In this document: positions 1 to 6,297 of the stretch, piece by piece
How positions within the stretch are numbered: the stretch's first letter is position 1
Layout: every line of letters starts with the position of its first letter
Made by a program: the position numbers and the translations under genes
The notes under the pieces: generated by a model
What the model was told of the DNA's origin: nothing
The model's input: only the letters and a program-made list of their open reading frames with translations
The model's database searches: none
Origin: an uncultured Oscillospiraceae bacterium
GTDB taxonomy: Bacteria; Bacillota; Clostridia; Oscillospirales; Ruminococcaceae
Length of the DNA stretch: 8,523 bases
NCBI GenBank assembly: GCA_934463345.1
Contig: CAKSJL010000069.1
Location: 1-8,523 of the forward strand
Direction: 5' to 3'

Positions 1-1
1 C

Positions 2-64
2 GCTCTCTCCGAAGAAAATTTGATCTATATTGCTCACTTACATTTATTGCTTAAACGCCTATGA
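2..64 (+). other. possible C-terminal tail of an upstream reading frame
   Basis: A reading frame is open from the left edge and ends at the TGA at 62-64, giving 20 residues that begin ALSEENLIYIAHL. It overlaps the first bases of the fragment that follows. The tail is too short to assign to a family. It could be the end of a real gene lying outside the window, for example an element that cut the neighbouring gene, or it could be chance. Confidence 0.2.
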
Positions 65-399
65 GAACAAGTTCTCAGACATCTATGAGACATTACTTCA
101 AGATTGCTGATACAGCAAAAGACACTAAGTTTACAGTTGGCAATGGTACACCAAAAGAAGCAACGAAGTACACTGGCTCTGGCTCTGTTGAAGGTATTTA
201 CTACGTAGATGTTACAGGCATTTCACCAAAAAATATGTCAACTTCTTATAAAGTAACTGTTGGCGATGCAACTCTCGATTACAGCGTTTTAAGTTATGCA
301 GAGGCTGTTATTTCCGGCTCGGACAAAAATCTTGCAAATCTCGCAAAAGCGCTTTACAACTACTACGAAGCAGTATCAACTTTCAATCCTAGAGTTTGA
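61..399 (+). pseudogene. 3' remnant of a large secreted/cell-surface protein (C-terminal domain only)
   Basis: The 112 residues read like the C-terminal domain found at the end of long secreted leucine-rich-repeat or surface proteins of Ruminococcus-type bacteria: a beta-rich stretch (FKIADTAKDTKFTV, then YYVDVTGISPKNM and YKVTVGDATLDYS) followed by a helix (NLANLAKALYNYYEAVSTF). This resemblance is from memory of the family, not from a search. No signal peptide is visible, no ribosome binding site precedes the ATG at 61, and the same frame is closed by TAA at 52-54. The natural reading is that the gene's 5' part is missing or out of frame, through an insertion, deletion or frameshift just left of position 70. 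An intrinsic terminator follows 33 bases after the stop, so this was once a real transcription unit end. A genuine small protein starting at 61 is less likely. Confidence 0.6.
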
Positions 400-432
400 T
401 ATTCTGTCAGGTTAAATGCCTGAACTGATAAA

Positions 433-465
433 AAGCCGTAACCTTTCGGGGTTGCGGCTTTTTTT
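433..465 (+). terminator. intrinsic terminator after the truncated gene
   Basis: An 11-bp stem (433-443 with 450-460, one G-T pair) has a 6-base loop and runs into seven consecutive T (459-465). It lies downstream of the stop at 397-399 and before the next promoter, so it insulates the phospholipase gene from upstream transcription. Confidence 0.88.
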
Positions 466-502
466 GATGTCTGATTCCGAATAATTTATGTTGTTAAACC
501 TC

Positions 503-531
503 TTGACAGTAGGGGGTATGTATGATATAAT
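503..531 (+). promoter_or_regulatory. sigma-A promoter of the PI-PLC gene (perfect consensus, extended -10)
   Basis: TTGACA at 503-508 and TATAAT at 526-531 are separated by exactly 17 bases, both hexamers perfect. A TG at 523-524 adds an extended -10 element. Transcription should begin near 538, giving a leader of about 50 bases. A promoter this close to consensus would be strong unless a repressor controls it; the palindrome at 538-562 is a candidate site. Confidence 0.88.
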
Positions 532-537
532 TAACAT

Positions 538-562
538 AAATAAATTTGCTGCAAATTTATTT
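538..562. repeat. 25-bp perfect palindrome at the predicted transcription start
   Basis: Two 12-base arms (538-549 and 551-562, core AAATTTGC and GCAAATTT) are exact inverted copies around a single T. The palindrome begins at the predicted start of the phospholipase mRNA. It could be an operator, since it is symmetric and overlaps the start site, or a hairpin at the mRNA 5' end that protects the transcript. There is no T-tract behaviour to make it a terminator. Confidence 0.6.
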
Positions 563-587
563 TAAAAAAAATTGAGGAGGAATTAAA

Positions 588-3500
588 ATGTTGAAAATTC
601 AACCAAAGAAATTGCTGGCGTCGTTGCTGACTGCTGCTCTGGCAATTTCGATGTTTCCGATGGCGGCATTTGAAAATAATGTAAGTGCTGCTTCAAACGC
701 TGTAGTTACAAATTATCTAAAGGATACTGATATAATTACAATATCACCGGCAGAAAATCGTAACGACAGTAACACCGGCACAAAAAGGCTTGCTGATTCT
801 GATGGCTGGTCACTGACAGTGCAAAACAATAATTGTAATAATGGTGACGATTTACAGATGTGGCAGTATGGCGTATCTGACAAGTTAAGGGTGTGGCACT
901 ACAATAAAAATTCCAGTGCATCAGGTGCATTTTGGCTTTGTGCTGTAAACTGGCGTGAAACTCCAAGTCCACGTTTTGTTGACGTTGAGGGCAGAAAAAA
1001 TAAAAATGGAGCAAATATTCATGTCTGGTCGCAAAGTAATCCGGATAACAAGGACTGGAACGGAAGTACAAAATGGCTTCAGCTTGTAGATGACGGCGAT
1101 TCGGATCCGGAAACTTTCTATATAAAGAATGTAAAAACAGGAAAATTCCTTGCGCCGGAAAATTATTTTAAGAGTAAGAAGGATTATAAGGGCAGACAGT
1201 GTCTTGCCAAGGGAAAGAATACTGTTTTATCAGATCAGGAATTCAGCTGGAGAGTCGAGGTAATAAACCGTACTCCGGAATCTGTTAAAGGACAGAGGGA
1301 ATGGATGAAAAAGATTAACGGTTCAACGCCTCTTTCGGCAATAAATATCCCAGGAACACATGATGCATGCACAGCAAATGTTGAAGGCTCATGGAACGAA
1401 TCAAGCAATTTTATTGCATGCCAGAAATACTTCATTCCGGAACAGCTTGAGGTCGGCGTTCGTTCCCTGGATCTGAGAATGAAGTATAAAAAGAATGACG
1501 GACTTGTCATGATTCATGGTTCAAGTATTTATGTCTGCCATACAGAGGATACTTCTAATAGTGCAAGAAATATGAAATTTGACGATGTTATGGGTTATAT
1601 GAAAAATTATCTGGCAGCTCATCCTTCTGAGACAATTATAGCAACATTTAAAAATGACGATGGTCAGGATTCAAAAACACTTGAAGAATTCAAAAAGGTT
1701 ATCAGTAAGTACAGTGATATAATGTATAACTGGGATAACTTAGGAGAAAGTGAATCGCCTACTCTTGATCAGGTTCGTGGAAAAATCGTAGGATTCAGCC
1801 GTTTCAGCGGATGCAGCGGCGGGGTATATGGTCCGGATCTTTCTGAATGGGATAACAGATATAGTCCTGGTAAAAGTCATTATGCTCAGTTAATAAGCAA
1901 TGAGGACGCAAAACCAGCGGTTTATACTCAGGATAATTATTCAACAAGCGCTTCACCAAAAATGGAATATGTCTATGATACGATAGCAGATGCAAACAAT
2001 CAGCTCTCAAAGGTTTATTCAAATAAAGTATTCTTATTTAATTATACAAGCGCTATAACAGTTACGCCTTTGACTGTTGCTCAGATGGTTAATCAGTATA
2101 TACGCACTGACGATGGAAACAAGAATTTCTATAATTATATAAGAAACAAAAAACGCCTTGGAATAATGACAATGGATTTCATTGATGCACAGATTGCCAA
2201 AATGATATATCAGTCAAATGGTACATACGGCGGAAATTCAAGCGAATATATGAATCTGAATAAAATAGGCACCTATAATTCCGTATATTCCACAAAGGCA
2301 TTAGATGATAATACCTCGGTTTATGATGGTGAGGATTACAGACTTACTGTTACCTGGCCTACTCCGGACAGACTTATGTACGGATATTCACTTGGTGATG
2401 CCGGATTCAACGGCGGTTCAGCAACAGTTACATTGAGTGATGGAAGCGAATATGTTGCAGATGGAAAATTTGTTTTTAAGGATTCAGAGTTATATCCTTC
2501 TGTCGGCGATAGTGACAGCACACTGTATACTTTAACATTTGTACCAATTGATTCCGAATATCCTGTACTTGAAAAGCAGACTACCATAACTGTTGTTCAA
2601 AGACCGCTTGATGTATACATTGGTGATTATAAACAGCAGTACGGTGATACAGCTGAAAGCTGGCGTGATGTTGTTTCGGTTGTAGGACGTGTTGCAGAAA
2701 AGGACTGGGATCAGCTTTCAAAAATTAATATGTCTATAGAGAAAGATGGAATAGAAAACAAGCTTAACTTTAGCGGAAACACGAGAATAGCCGATATTCT
2801 GACGGCAGATCTTCCGGTAGGTACAAACGGTGCGGTATCCGTATCCTATGAAGGCAAGACAGTTACTGATTTCTCAAATTATGATATAGATGTACAGGCA
2901 AGCGGAACATGGGAAATCGTCCCAAGACAGCTTACAATAAACTGGAGCGGACAGTCACATTACCTTTCAGGAGATAAAATTGATGTTACTGCTGAAATCG
3001 GAAACATTTATAATAATGAAGATGTAAGTGTAAAAATAAGAACAGTGCAGGGCAAAACAAATAATGGAGTAACTGAATTTACTGCAAAGGCTTCTCTTGT
3101 CGGTAATGATGCGGCTAATTATGAATTGCCTGAAGATCTGTCAACATTTACATATACACTTTCTGCTGCCTCAAAGGTATTGACTGAACCTGATGTTCGT
3201 CTTTCGGAAACAACTTATATGTATGACGGCACAGAAAAAGTTCCGGCTGTATCAGTTTATGATAACGGAATGCTTGTACCGTCGGATGAATATACAGTGG
3301 AGTACTCAAATAATGTAAGGTCTGGTCTTGCTTCTGTTGTAATTACAGATAAAAGCGGCGGACATTATGATTTTGTGTTCTATGATAATAATGGTGAAGA
3401 AACAAATTCAATGACAGTAAATTACATTATTGAGGGCGATGGATCTGCTGAATACATTAATGGTGATATTTCAGGAAATGGTCAAATCGATTTATATGAT

Positions 3501-3647
3501 GCTGTAATTATTTCTAAATACTTACTTGGTATGGTGGAATTAAGCGAAGAAGAAATACAGATTGCGGATTATAATGGAGATGGAAGTGTAGATCTTTATG
3601 ATGCAATCGGTATTGCGGAATACTTGCTTGAAAATTTACAGAAATAA
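588..3647 (+). CDS. secreted dockerin-bearing phosphatidylinositol-specific phospholipase C with ricin-like and MBG/Ig-like modules
   Basis: This 1019-residue exported enzyme is expected to cleave phosphatidylinositol (and possibly GPI anchors) to diacylglycerol and inositol cyclic phosphate. The signal peptide is 1-34 (VSA|A). Residues about 60-225 resemble a ricin-type beta-trefoil (QNNN, LQMWQY, FYIKNVKTGKFLA). The PI-PLC X domain spans about 236-545 and aligns by eye with Bacillus cereus PI-PLC: H258-D259 in PGTHD, R292, D295 and R297 in VRSLDLR, H310 in MIHG, K355, R405, D449 and Y451, and D530. Both catalytic histidines are present. The arginine at 297 sits where the Bacillus enzyme has R69, which suggests a calcium-independent bacterial-type enzyme. 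Residues about 580-860 hold beta-sandwich repeats of MBG/YDG type and 866-948 an Ig-like module. The C-terminus (957-1015) is a type I dockerin with calcium loops at D960-D968 and D994-D1002. GAGGAGG at 574-580 lies 7 bases before the ATG. The gene is monocistronic. The PI-PLC call is strong; the outer modules are less certain. Confidence 0.9.
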   Translation: MLKIQPKKLLASLLTAALAISMFPMAAFENNVSAASNAVVTNYLKDTDIITISPAENRNDSNTGTKRLADSDGWSLTVQNNNCNNGDDLQMWQYGVSDKLRVWHYNKNSSASGAFWLCAVNWRETPSPRFVDVEGRKNKNGANIHVWSQSNPDNKDWNGSTKWLQLVDDGDSDPETFYIKNVKTGKFLAPENYFKSKKDYKGRQCLAKGKNTVLSDQEFSWRVEVINRTPESVKGQREWMKKINGSTPLSAINIPGTHDACTANVEGSWNESSNFIACQKYFIPEQLEVGVRSLDLRMKYKKNDGLVMIHGSSIYVCHTEDTSNSARNMKFDDVMGYMKNYLAAHPSETIIATFKNDDGQDSKTLEEFKKVISKYSDIMYNWDNLGESESPTLDQVRGKIVGFSRFSGCSGGVYGPDLSEWDNRYSPGKSHYAQLISNEDAKPAVYTQDNYSTSASPKMEYVYDTIADANNQLSKVYSNKVFLFNYTSAITVTPLTVAQMVNQYIRTDDGNKNFYNYIRNKKRLGIMTMDFIDAQIAKMIYQSNGTYGGNSSEYMNLNKIGTYNSVYSTKALDDNTSVYDGEDYRLTVTWPTPDRLMYGYSLGDAGFNGGSATVTLSDGSEYVADGKFVFKDSELYPSVGDSDSTLYTLTFVPIDSEYPVLEKQTTITVVQRPLDVYIGDYKQQYGDTAESWRDVVSVVGRVAEKDWDQLSKINMSIEKDGIENKLNFSGNTRIADILTADLPVGTNGAVSVSYEGKTVTDFSNYDIDVQASGTWEIVPRQLTINWSGQSHYLSGDKIDVTAEIGNIYNNEDVSVKIRTVQGKTNNGVTEFTAKASLVGNDAANYELPEDLSTFTYTLSAASKVLTEPDVRLSETTYMYDGTEKVPAVSVYDNGMLVPSDEYTVEYSNNVRSGLASVVITDKSGGHYDFVFYDNNGEETNSMTVNYIIEGDGSAEYINGDISGNGQIDLYDAVIISKYLLGMVELSEEEIQIADYNGDGSVDLYDAIGIAEYLLENLQK

Positions 3648-3671
3648 TTTTTCAAGAAAATATTGTTAGTT

Positions 3672-3708
3672 AAAATCCCCGTATTCGTTAAGCGAGTACG
3701 GGGATTTT
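3672..3708. terminator. bidirectional intrinsic terminator between convergent genes
   Basis: A 16-bp stem (3672-3687 with 3693-3708, one G-T pair) with a 5-base loop is flanked by AAAA on the left arm and TTTT on the right arm, so either strand yields a GC-rich hairpin with a short U-run. It lies 24 bases after the phospholipase stop and 16 bases beyond the stop of the convergent regulator, and serves both. Confidence 0.88.
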
Positions 3709-3723
3709 GTATAGCTCTGAGTA

Positions 3724-4581
3724 TTATTTTTTCTTCACCGGAATCCATATCTCAGAATGATAGTTTTCATCCAATGTTTTTTGGGGATATTTTGAAGCGT
3801 CATCATACATTTCAATGCAATAGCCTGCTGCAAATTCATATTCCTTGAGTGCCGGAAGCCACTCGGAGAAAATTTTCTGATTTACGTCCTGCAATGCTTC
3901 AGGTACAGGACCATCGCATGAAAATACAGCCCATGTAAATTCCGGAATTGTCCTTGTAACAAACTCTTTTGGCATCTCCTTTGTCGGGTCATAAATGTCT
4001 GCAATCAGATATTCAAAATTGCTTCCACCCATTTCAGGGTCAATATTAATACCAAACATTCCGCAGATATATTTTCTGTTTTCACTTGCAAGGTGTTCGT
4101 CCCAGAATTCAGGAATGTCTTTTTTGCAGGTTTCGTGACTAAAAATTCTTGACGAACCGATTACTGTAAAGCTTTTCTTTTTTTCAATTTTGTAATTCAT
4201 AAGATAGCCGCCTTTCAATGATATTTCGAGTTTCAGTGGGGCAAAGGTTTTTATCATAACATCGCCTTTGCGTACCATTGACGGTGTTACGCCATGAAAT
4301 CTGGTAAATGCTTTTGTGAAGCTGTCAGGAGAATCATAGCCGAATTCCATTGCAACATCAATTATTCTTGTATCAGTTGCAGCAAGCTTGCTTCCGGCCA
4401 GTGCAAGCCGGCGGTTTCTGATATATTCCATAACGGAATAACCGCAAAGCATGCTGAATCCTTTTTGAAAATAGAACGATGACATAAATACATAATCTGC
4501 AACATCATCAGCTGTAATATTTTCAGTTATGTGTTCTTCTATGAAGTTTATCGCATTCTGTATTGCGCCAGCCCATTCCAT
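3724..4581 (-). CDS. AraC-family transcriptional regulator with C-terminal effector-binding (GyrI-like) domain
   Basis: This 285-residue cytoplasmic DNA-binding protein has its AraC double helix-turn-helix at the N-terminus, residues about 8-105. The first helix-turn-helix covers about 22-45 (ITADDVADYVFMSSFYFQKGF), followed by the linker helix MEYIRNRRLALA. The second is about 72-95, with the family signature IIDVAMEFGYDSPDSFTKAFTRFHGVTPS. Residues about 130-285 resemble the small-molecule-binding domain shared by GyrI and Rob-like regulators (FTVIGSSRIFSHE near the start, YHSEIWIPV at the end). Its ligand cannot be read from the sequence; in this family some members sense drugs or hydrophobic compounds. 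GGAGGTGA (4588-4595 on the plus strand) lies 6 to 7 bases before the ATG and supports this start. It is divergent from the second dockerin gene and convergent with the phospholipase gene, so it could regulate either, itself, or something distant. Confidence 0.88.
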   Translation of the reverse strand: MEWAGAIQNAINFIEEHITENITADDVADYVFMSSFYFQKGFSMLCGYSVMEYIRNRRLALAGSKLAATDTRIIDVAMEFGYDSPDSFTKAFTRFHGVTPSMVRKGDVMIKTFAPLKLEISLKGGYLMNYKIEKKKSFTVIGSSRIFSHETCKKDIPEFWDEHLASENRKYICGMFGINIDPEMGGSNFEYLIADIYDPTKEMPKEFVTRTIPEFTWAVFSCDGPVPEALQDVNQKIFSEWLPALKEYEFAAGYCIEMYDDASKYPQKTLDENYHSEIWIPVKKK

Positions 4582-4606
4582 TGTCCATCACCTCCGCTGT
4601 AACTAT

Positions 4607-4635
4607 AGTATATCATAAAATATCTTCCGTGTCCC
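4607..4635 (-). promoter_or_regulatory. probable promoter of the AraC-family regulator
   Basis: On the minus strand, TATACT (4607-4612) is a good -10 and GGGACA (4630-4635) sits 17 bases upstream as a partial -35 (4 of 6 matches to TTGACA). Transcription would begin about 20 bases before the start codon, leaving only a short leader with the ribosome binding site. Confidence 0.5.
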
Positions 4636-4815
4636 GACTTTTTTTGTTTTGTTGTGTCTGTTTATTTAATGTATTCCATTACGTTGATGTTTGTCTGGGA
4701 TCGTAGTAATCTAATTGTATTTATAAAAGTATAAAAAGCAAATTTTACTTAACATTACATTGCTTAAAAGGAAGAAACGCACAAAAAATCTTTTCATTTT
4801 TGTATATTTTGTCTA

Positions 4816-4844
4816 TTGCATAATTTTCCTGAAAGGTATATAAT
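4816..4844 (+). promoter_or_regulatory. promoter of the second dockerin gene
   Basis: TTGCAT (4816-4821) and a perfect TATAAT (4839-4844) are 17 bases apart. Transcription would start near 4851, giving an untranslated leader of about 108 bases. Confidence 0.7.
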
Positions 4845-4854
4845 ATGTTTAAAG

Positions 4855-4878
4855 AGGAAATACATGGAGTGATTTCCT
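4855..4878 (+). promoter_or_regulatory. hairpin at the 5' end of the second dockerin mRNA
   Basis: AGGAAAT (4855-4861) pairs exactly with ATTTCCT (4872-4878) around a 10-base loop, a few bases after the predicted transcription start. There is no U-tract after it, so it is not a terminator. It could stabilise the transcript or be fortuitous; I do not match it to a known riboswitch. Confidence 0.35.
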
Positions 4879-4958
4879 AATTTAAAAATGTCTGGTTTTC
4901 AATTATTATGCAGTTTACATGTGGCAATCTTAATCTTTAATTTAAGGAGGATGATTTT

Positions 4959-5972
4959 ATGAAAAAGAAATCAAAAATTTTAGTGTCCGTTCTTTCAGCG
5001 GCAATGATGATGACAAGTCTTATGATGCCTGCTTCTGCCGGACTGGAGGGTGAAAAGACCTACTACAAAAACGTGACTAAAGACGATACAGTAGTTCCGG
5101 TTCAGGTTCATGAATTACTGACATACGCAGGTGTAGTCGTTACAATGCCCGATAATACTGTTCCGACACCAGAAAAACTCGGAGTTGACTGCAATATAAA
5201 AGAATATATGGCGGAAAATTATGAGAAACTTTATGAAAAGCTTGGCGATAATATCGGATGGGGCTATGAACAAATGACATCGCCTGACGAAAATCAGTAT
5301 CTTCTTAACACAAGCCAGATCATGAGTGAAGATGAAGCAATTGATTACTGCAAAAAGCTTGTAATTCGTGGCATTGTTAAAAATGCTGAAGTCTTGTATG
5401 TTCATCAGGTTAGCAACGGGTACATTGATGAAGTTGATGGTAAAGTATCAATCAGAATGACCTATAATAAGGATTATGATGTTTCTGGTTTAAGCATTAA
5501 TGATTATCCGGAAATCAAAGAAATGCTTAAATTTTCGGATTACGAAATTGAATTTAGTCATGCTGATACATATCCACAATCAAACCCGGAAGCAAAATTG
5601 ACTTTAGATATTGATTCATCTTCATACAACAATAATGGAAAGTATGACTATGTTTCTATTTTAAATGATGTTCAGGCATTAGAAAAGGTTATGCTTGAAA
5701 AATATGATGAGCTTTCGGCCTTCTATCTGGAATTTTATCATGAATATTCTTACGACGAATCTGATGCGGTTTACTTTATTGAACCAACCTGGGGCGATGC
5801 AACAAACGATGACAAAATCGACCTCTACGATGCAATTGAAATTTCAAAATACATCATGGGCAGCTCAGACCTTGACGAAGATACAGTCCTCCTTGCTGAC
5901 ATAAATCGTGACGGCAAGACTGATATATATGATGTAATTGAGATTGCTAAGATGATGATTGAAGAGAAATAA
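4959..5972 (+). CDS. secreted dockerin protein of unknown function
   Basis: The 337-residue product has a clear signal peptide (KKKSK then a hydrophobic stretch rich in M, L and A, cleavage ASA|G after residue 27). A middle region of about 28-275 I do not recognise follows, and the protein ends in a type I dockerin (about 277-335). The dockerin has two calcium loops, D280-T282-D284-D288 and D314-N316-D318-D322, each followed by a helix. The middle region is acidic and rich in Tyr, Asp and Glu, and has only one Cys (C78) besides C131. It includes a helical-looking part (80-140) and a segment with beta character (140-230). I see no glycoside hydrolase, peptidase or carbohydrate-binding signature. 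AAGGAGG at 4944-4950 lies 8 bases before the ATG and fixes the start. It has its own promoter and terminator and is transcribed alone, divergently from the AraC-family gene. Role as a cellulosome-like subunit is inferred from the dockerin only. Confidence 0.85.
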   Translation: MKKKSKILVSVLSAAMMMTSLMMPASAGLEGEKTYYKNVTKDDTVVPVQVHELLTYAGVVVTMPDNTVPTPEKLGVDCNIKEYMAENYEKLYEKLGDNIGWGYEQMTSPDENQYLLNTSQIMSEDEAIDYCKKLVIRGIVKNAEVLYVHQVSNGYIDEVDGKVSIRMTYNKDYDVSGLSINDYPEIKEMLKFSDYEIEFSHADTYPQSNPEAKLTLDIDSSSYNNNGKYDYVSILNDVQALEKVMLEKYDELSAFYLEFYHEYSYDESDAVYFIEPTWGDATNDDKIDLYDAIEISKYIMGSSDLDEDTVLLADINRDGKTDIYDVIEIAKMMIEEK

Positions 5973-6031
5973 GCGGGTAAATTGCGTTAACTGTACAGCT
6001 GATGTGGTAAAAAAGAAAAGTATGTAATATT

Positions 6032-6076
6032 GCACGTCCTATACTTGTCATTATGGCATGTATGGGACGTGCTTTT
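6032..6076 (+). terminator. intrinsic terminator of the second dockerin gene
   Basis: A 13-bp stem (6032-6044 with 6060-6072, one G-T pair), extended by a few inner pairs, is followed by TTTT at 6073-6076. The U-run is short, but the stem is long and GC-rich at its base. It lies 59 bases after the stop codon and before the metK promoter. Confidence 0.75.
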
Positions 6077-6078
6077 CA

Positions 6079-6091
6079 GCTGTCTGACAGC
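6079..6091. repeat. short inverted repeat upstream of the metK promoter
   Basis: GCTGTC and GACAGC are exact inverted copies around one T. The site is 35 bases before the metK -35 box and just past the preceding terminator. It could be an operator half-site pair, but a 6-bp palindrome can arise by chance. Confidence 0.3.
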
Positions 6092-6126
6092 ATAAGCCGG
6101 AACAGAGCGATTTGAAAATTTATCTG

Positions 6127-6155
6127 TTGACAAAATTCGATTAAAGATGTATAAT
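6127..6155 (+). promoter_or_regulatory. sigma-A promoter of the metK riboswitch transcript (perfect consensus)
   Basis: TTGACA (6127-6132) and TATAAT (6150-6155) are both perfect and 17 bases apart. Transcription should start near 6162, about 10 to 15 bases before the first stem of the riboswitch. This fits a strong constitutive promoter whose output is set by the RNA switch. Confidence 0.9.
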
Positions 6156-6170
6156 GTAAATAAGAAAAAA

Positions 6171-6283
6171 ATTCGCCTTATCAAGAGTGGTGGAGGAACA
6201 GGTCCTGTGAAGCCCGGCAACCTGATTGATTTTTCAAGAAAGGTGCTAATTCCTGCGGTTAATTCCGAGAGATGAGGATTTTT
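6171..6283 (+). promoter_or_regulatory. SAM-I (S-box) riboswitch aptamer controlling metK
   Basis: The S-box core is recognisable throughout: CCTTATC (6176-6182) pairs with GATGAGG (6271-6277) to form P1. AGAGTGGTGGAGG, GTGAAGCCCGGCAACC, AAGGTGCTAATTCCTGC and GAGAGATGAGG are the conserved joining and loop elements, including the kink-turn and the SAM-binding core. When SAM is bound, P1 is held and the terminator at 6298-6325 forms, shutting off metK; without SAM the leader is read through. A candidate antiterminator is GATTTTT (6277-6283) with AAAAATC (6288-6294), which competes with P1 for the G at 6277 and with the terminator's A-rich foot. The control of SAM synthesis by its product is established for this family; the exact antiterminator pairing here is my inference. 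Confidence 0.96.
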
Positions 6284-6297
6284 ATTAAAAAATCACA

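Larger units (their letters stand above)
4582..4958. other. divergent intergenic region, 377 bases
   Basis: This AT-rich stretch separates the divergent AraC-family gene and the second dockerin gene. It holds the regulator's ribosome binding site and promoter at its left, the dockerin gene's promoter at 4816-4844 and that gene's roughly 100-base leader at its right. I see no convincing gene, known riboswitch or long repeat in the middle part (about 4640-4810). A binding site for the AraC-family protein may lie here, but I could not identify a pair of direct repeats to support one. Confidence 0.6.

Noticed and set aside
1..60. Insertion sequence end at the left edge
   Set aside because: A broken gene invites this explanation, but no terminal inverted repeat, target duplication or recognisable transposase motif can be seen in 60 bases.
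736..1071. 111-residue open frame on the minus strand inside the phospholipase gene
   Set aside because: It lies wholly inside a well-supported gene, has no ribosome binding site or family-like sequence, and its composition (rich in His, Cys, Tyr) is that of a shadow frame. The same applies to the minus-strand frames at 1235-1510, 1804-2022, 2336-2587 and 5115-5405, and to plus-strand frames at 4294-4482 and 5695-5904.
3663..3848. 61-residue open frame on the plus strand after the phospholipase
   Set aside because: It starts over the bidirectional terminator and runs antisense into the 3' end of the AraC-family gene; no ribosome binding site is present.
588..5972. A scaffoldin or cohesin gene alongside the dockerin proteins
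   Set aside because: None of the Ig-like or MBG-like modules of the phospholipase resembles a cohesin; they are linker or adhesion modules of a dockerin-bearing protein.
5987..6220. 77-residue open frame on the minus strand
   Set aside because: It covers a terminator, the metK promoter and the riboswitch, which explain the sequence; there is no ribosome binding site or coding character.
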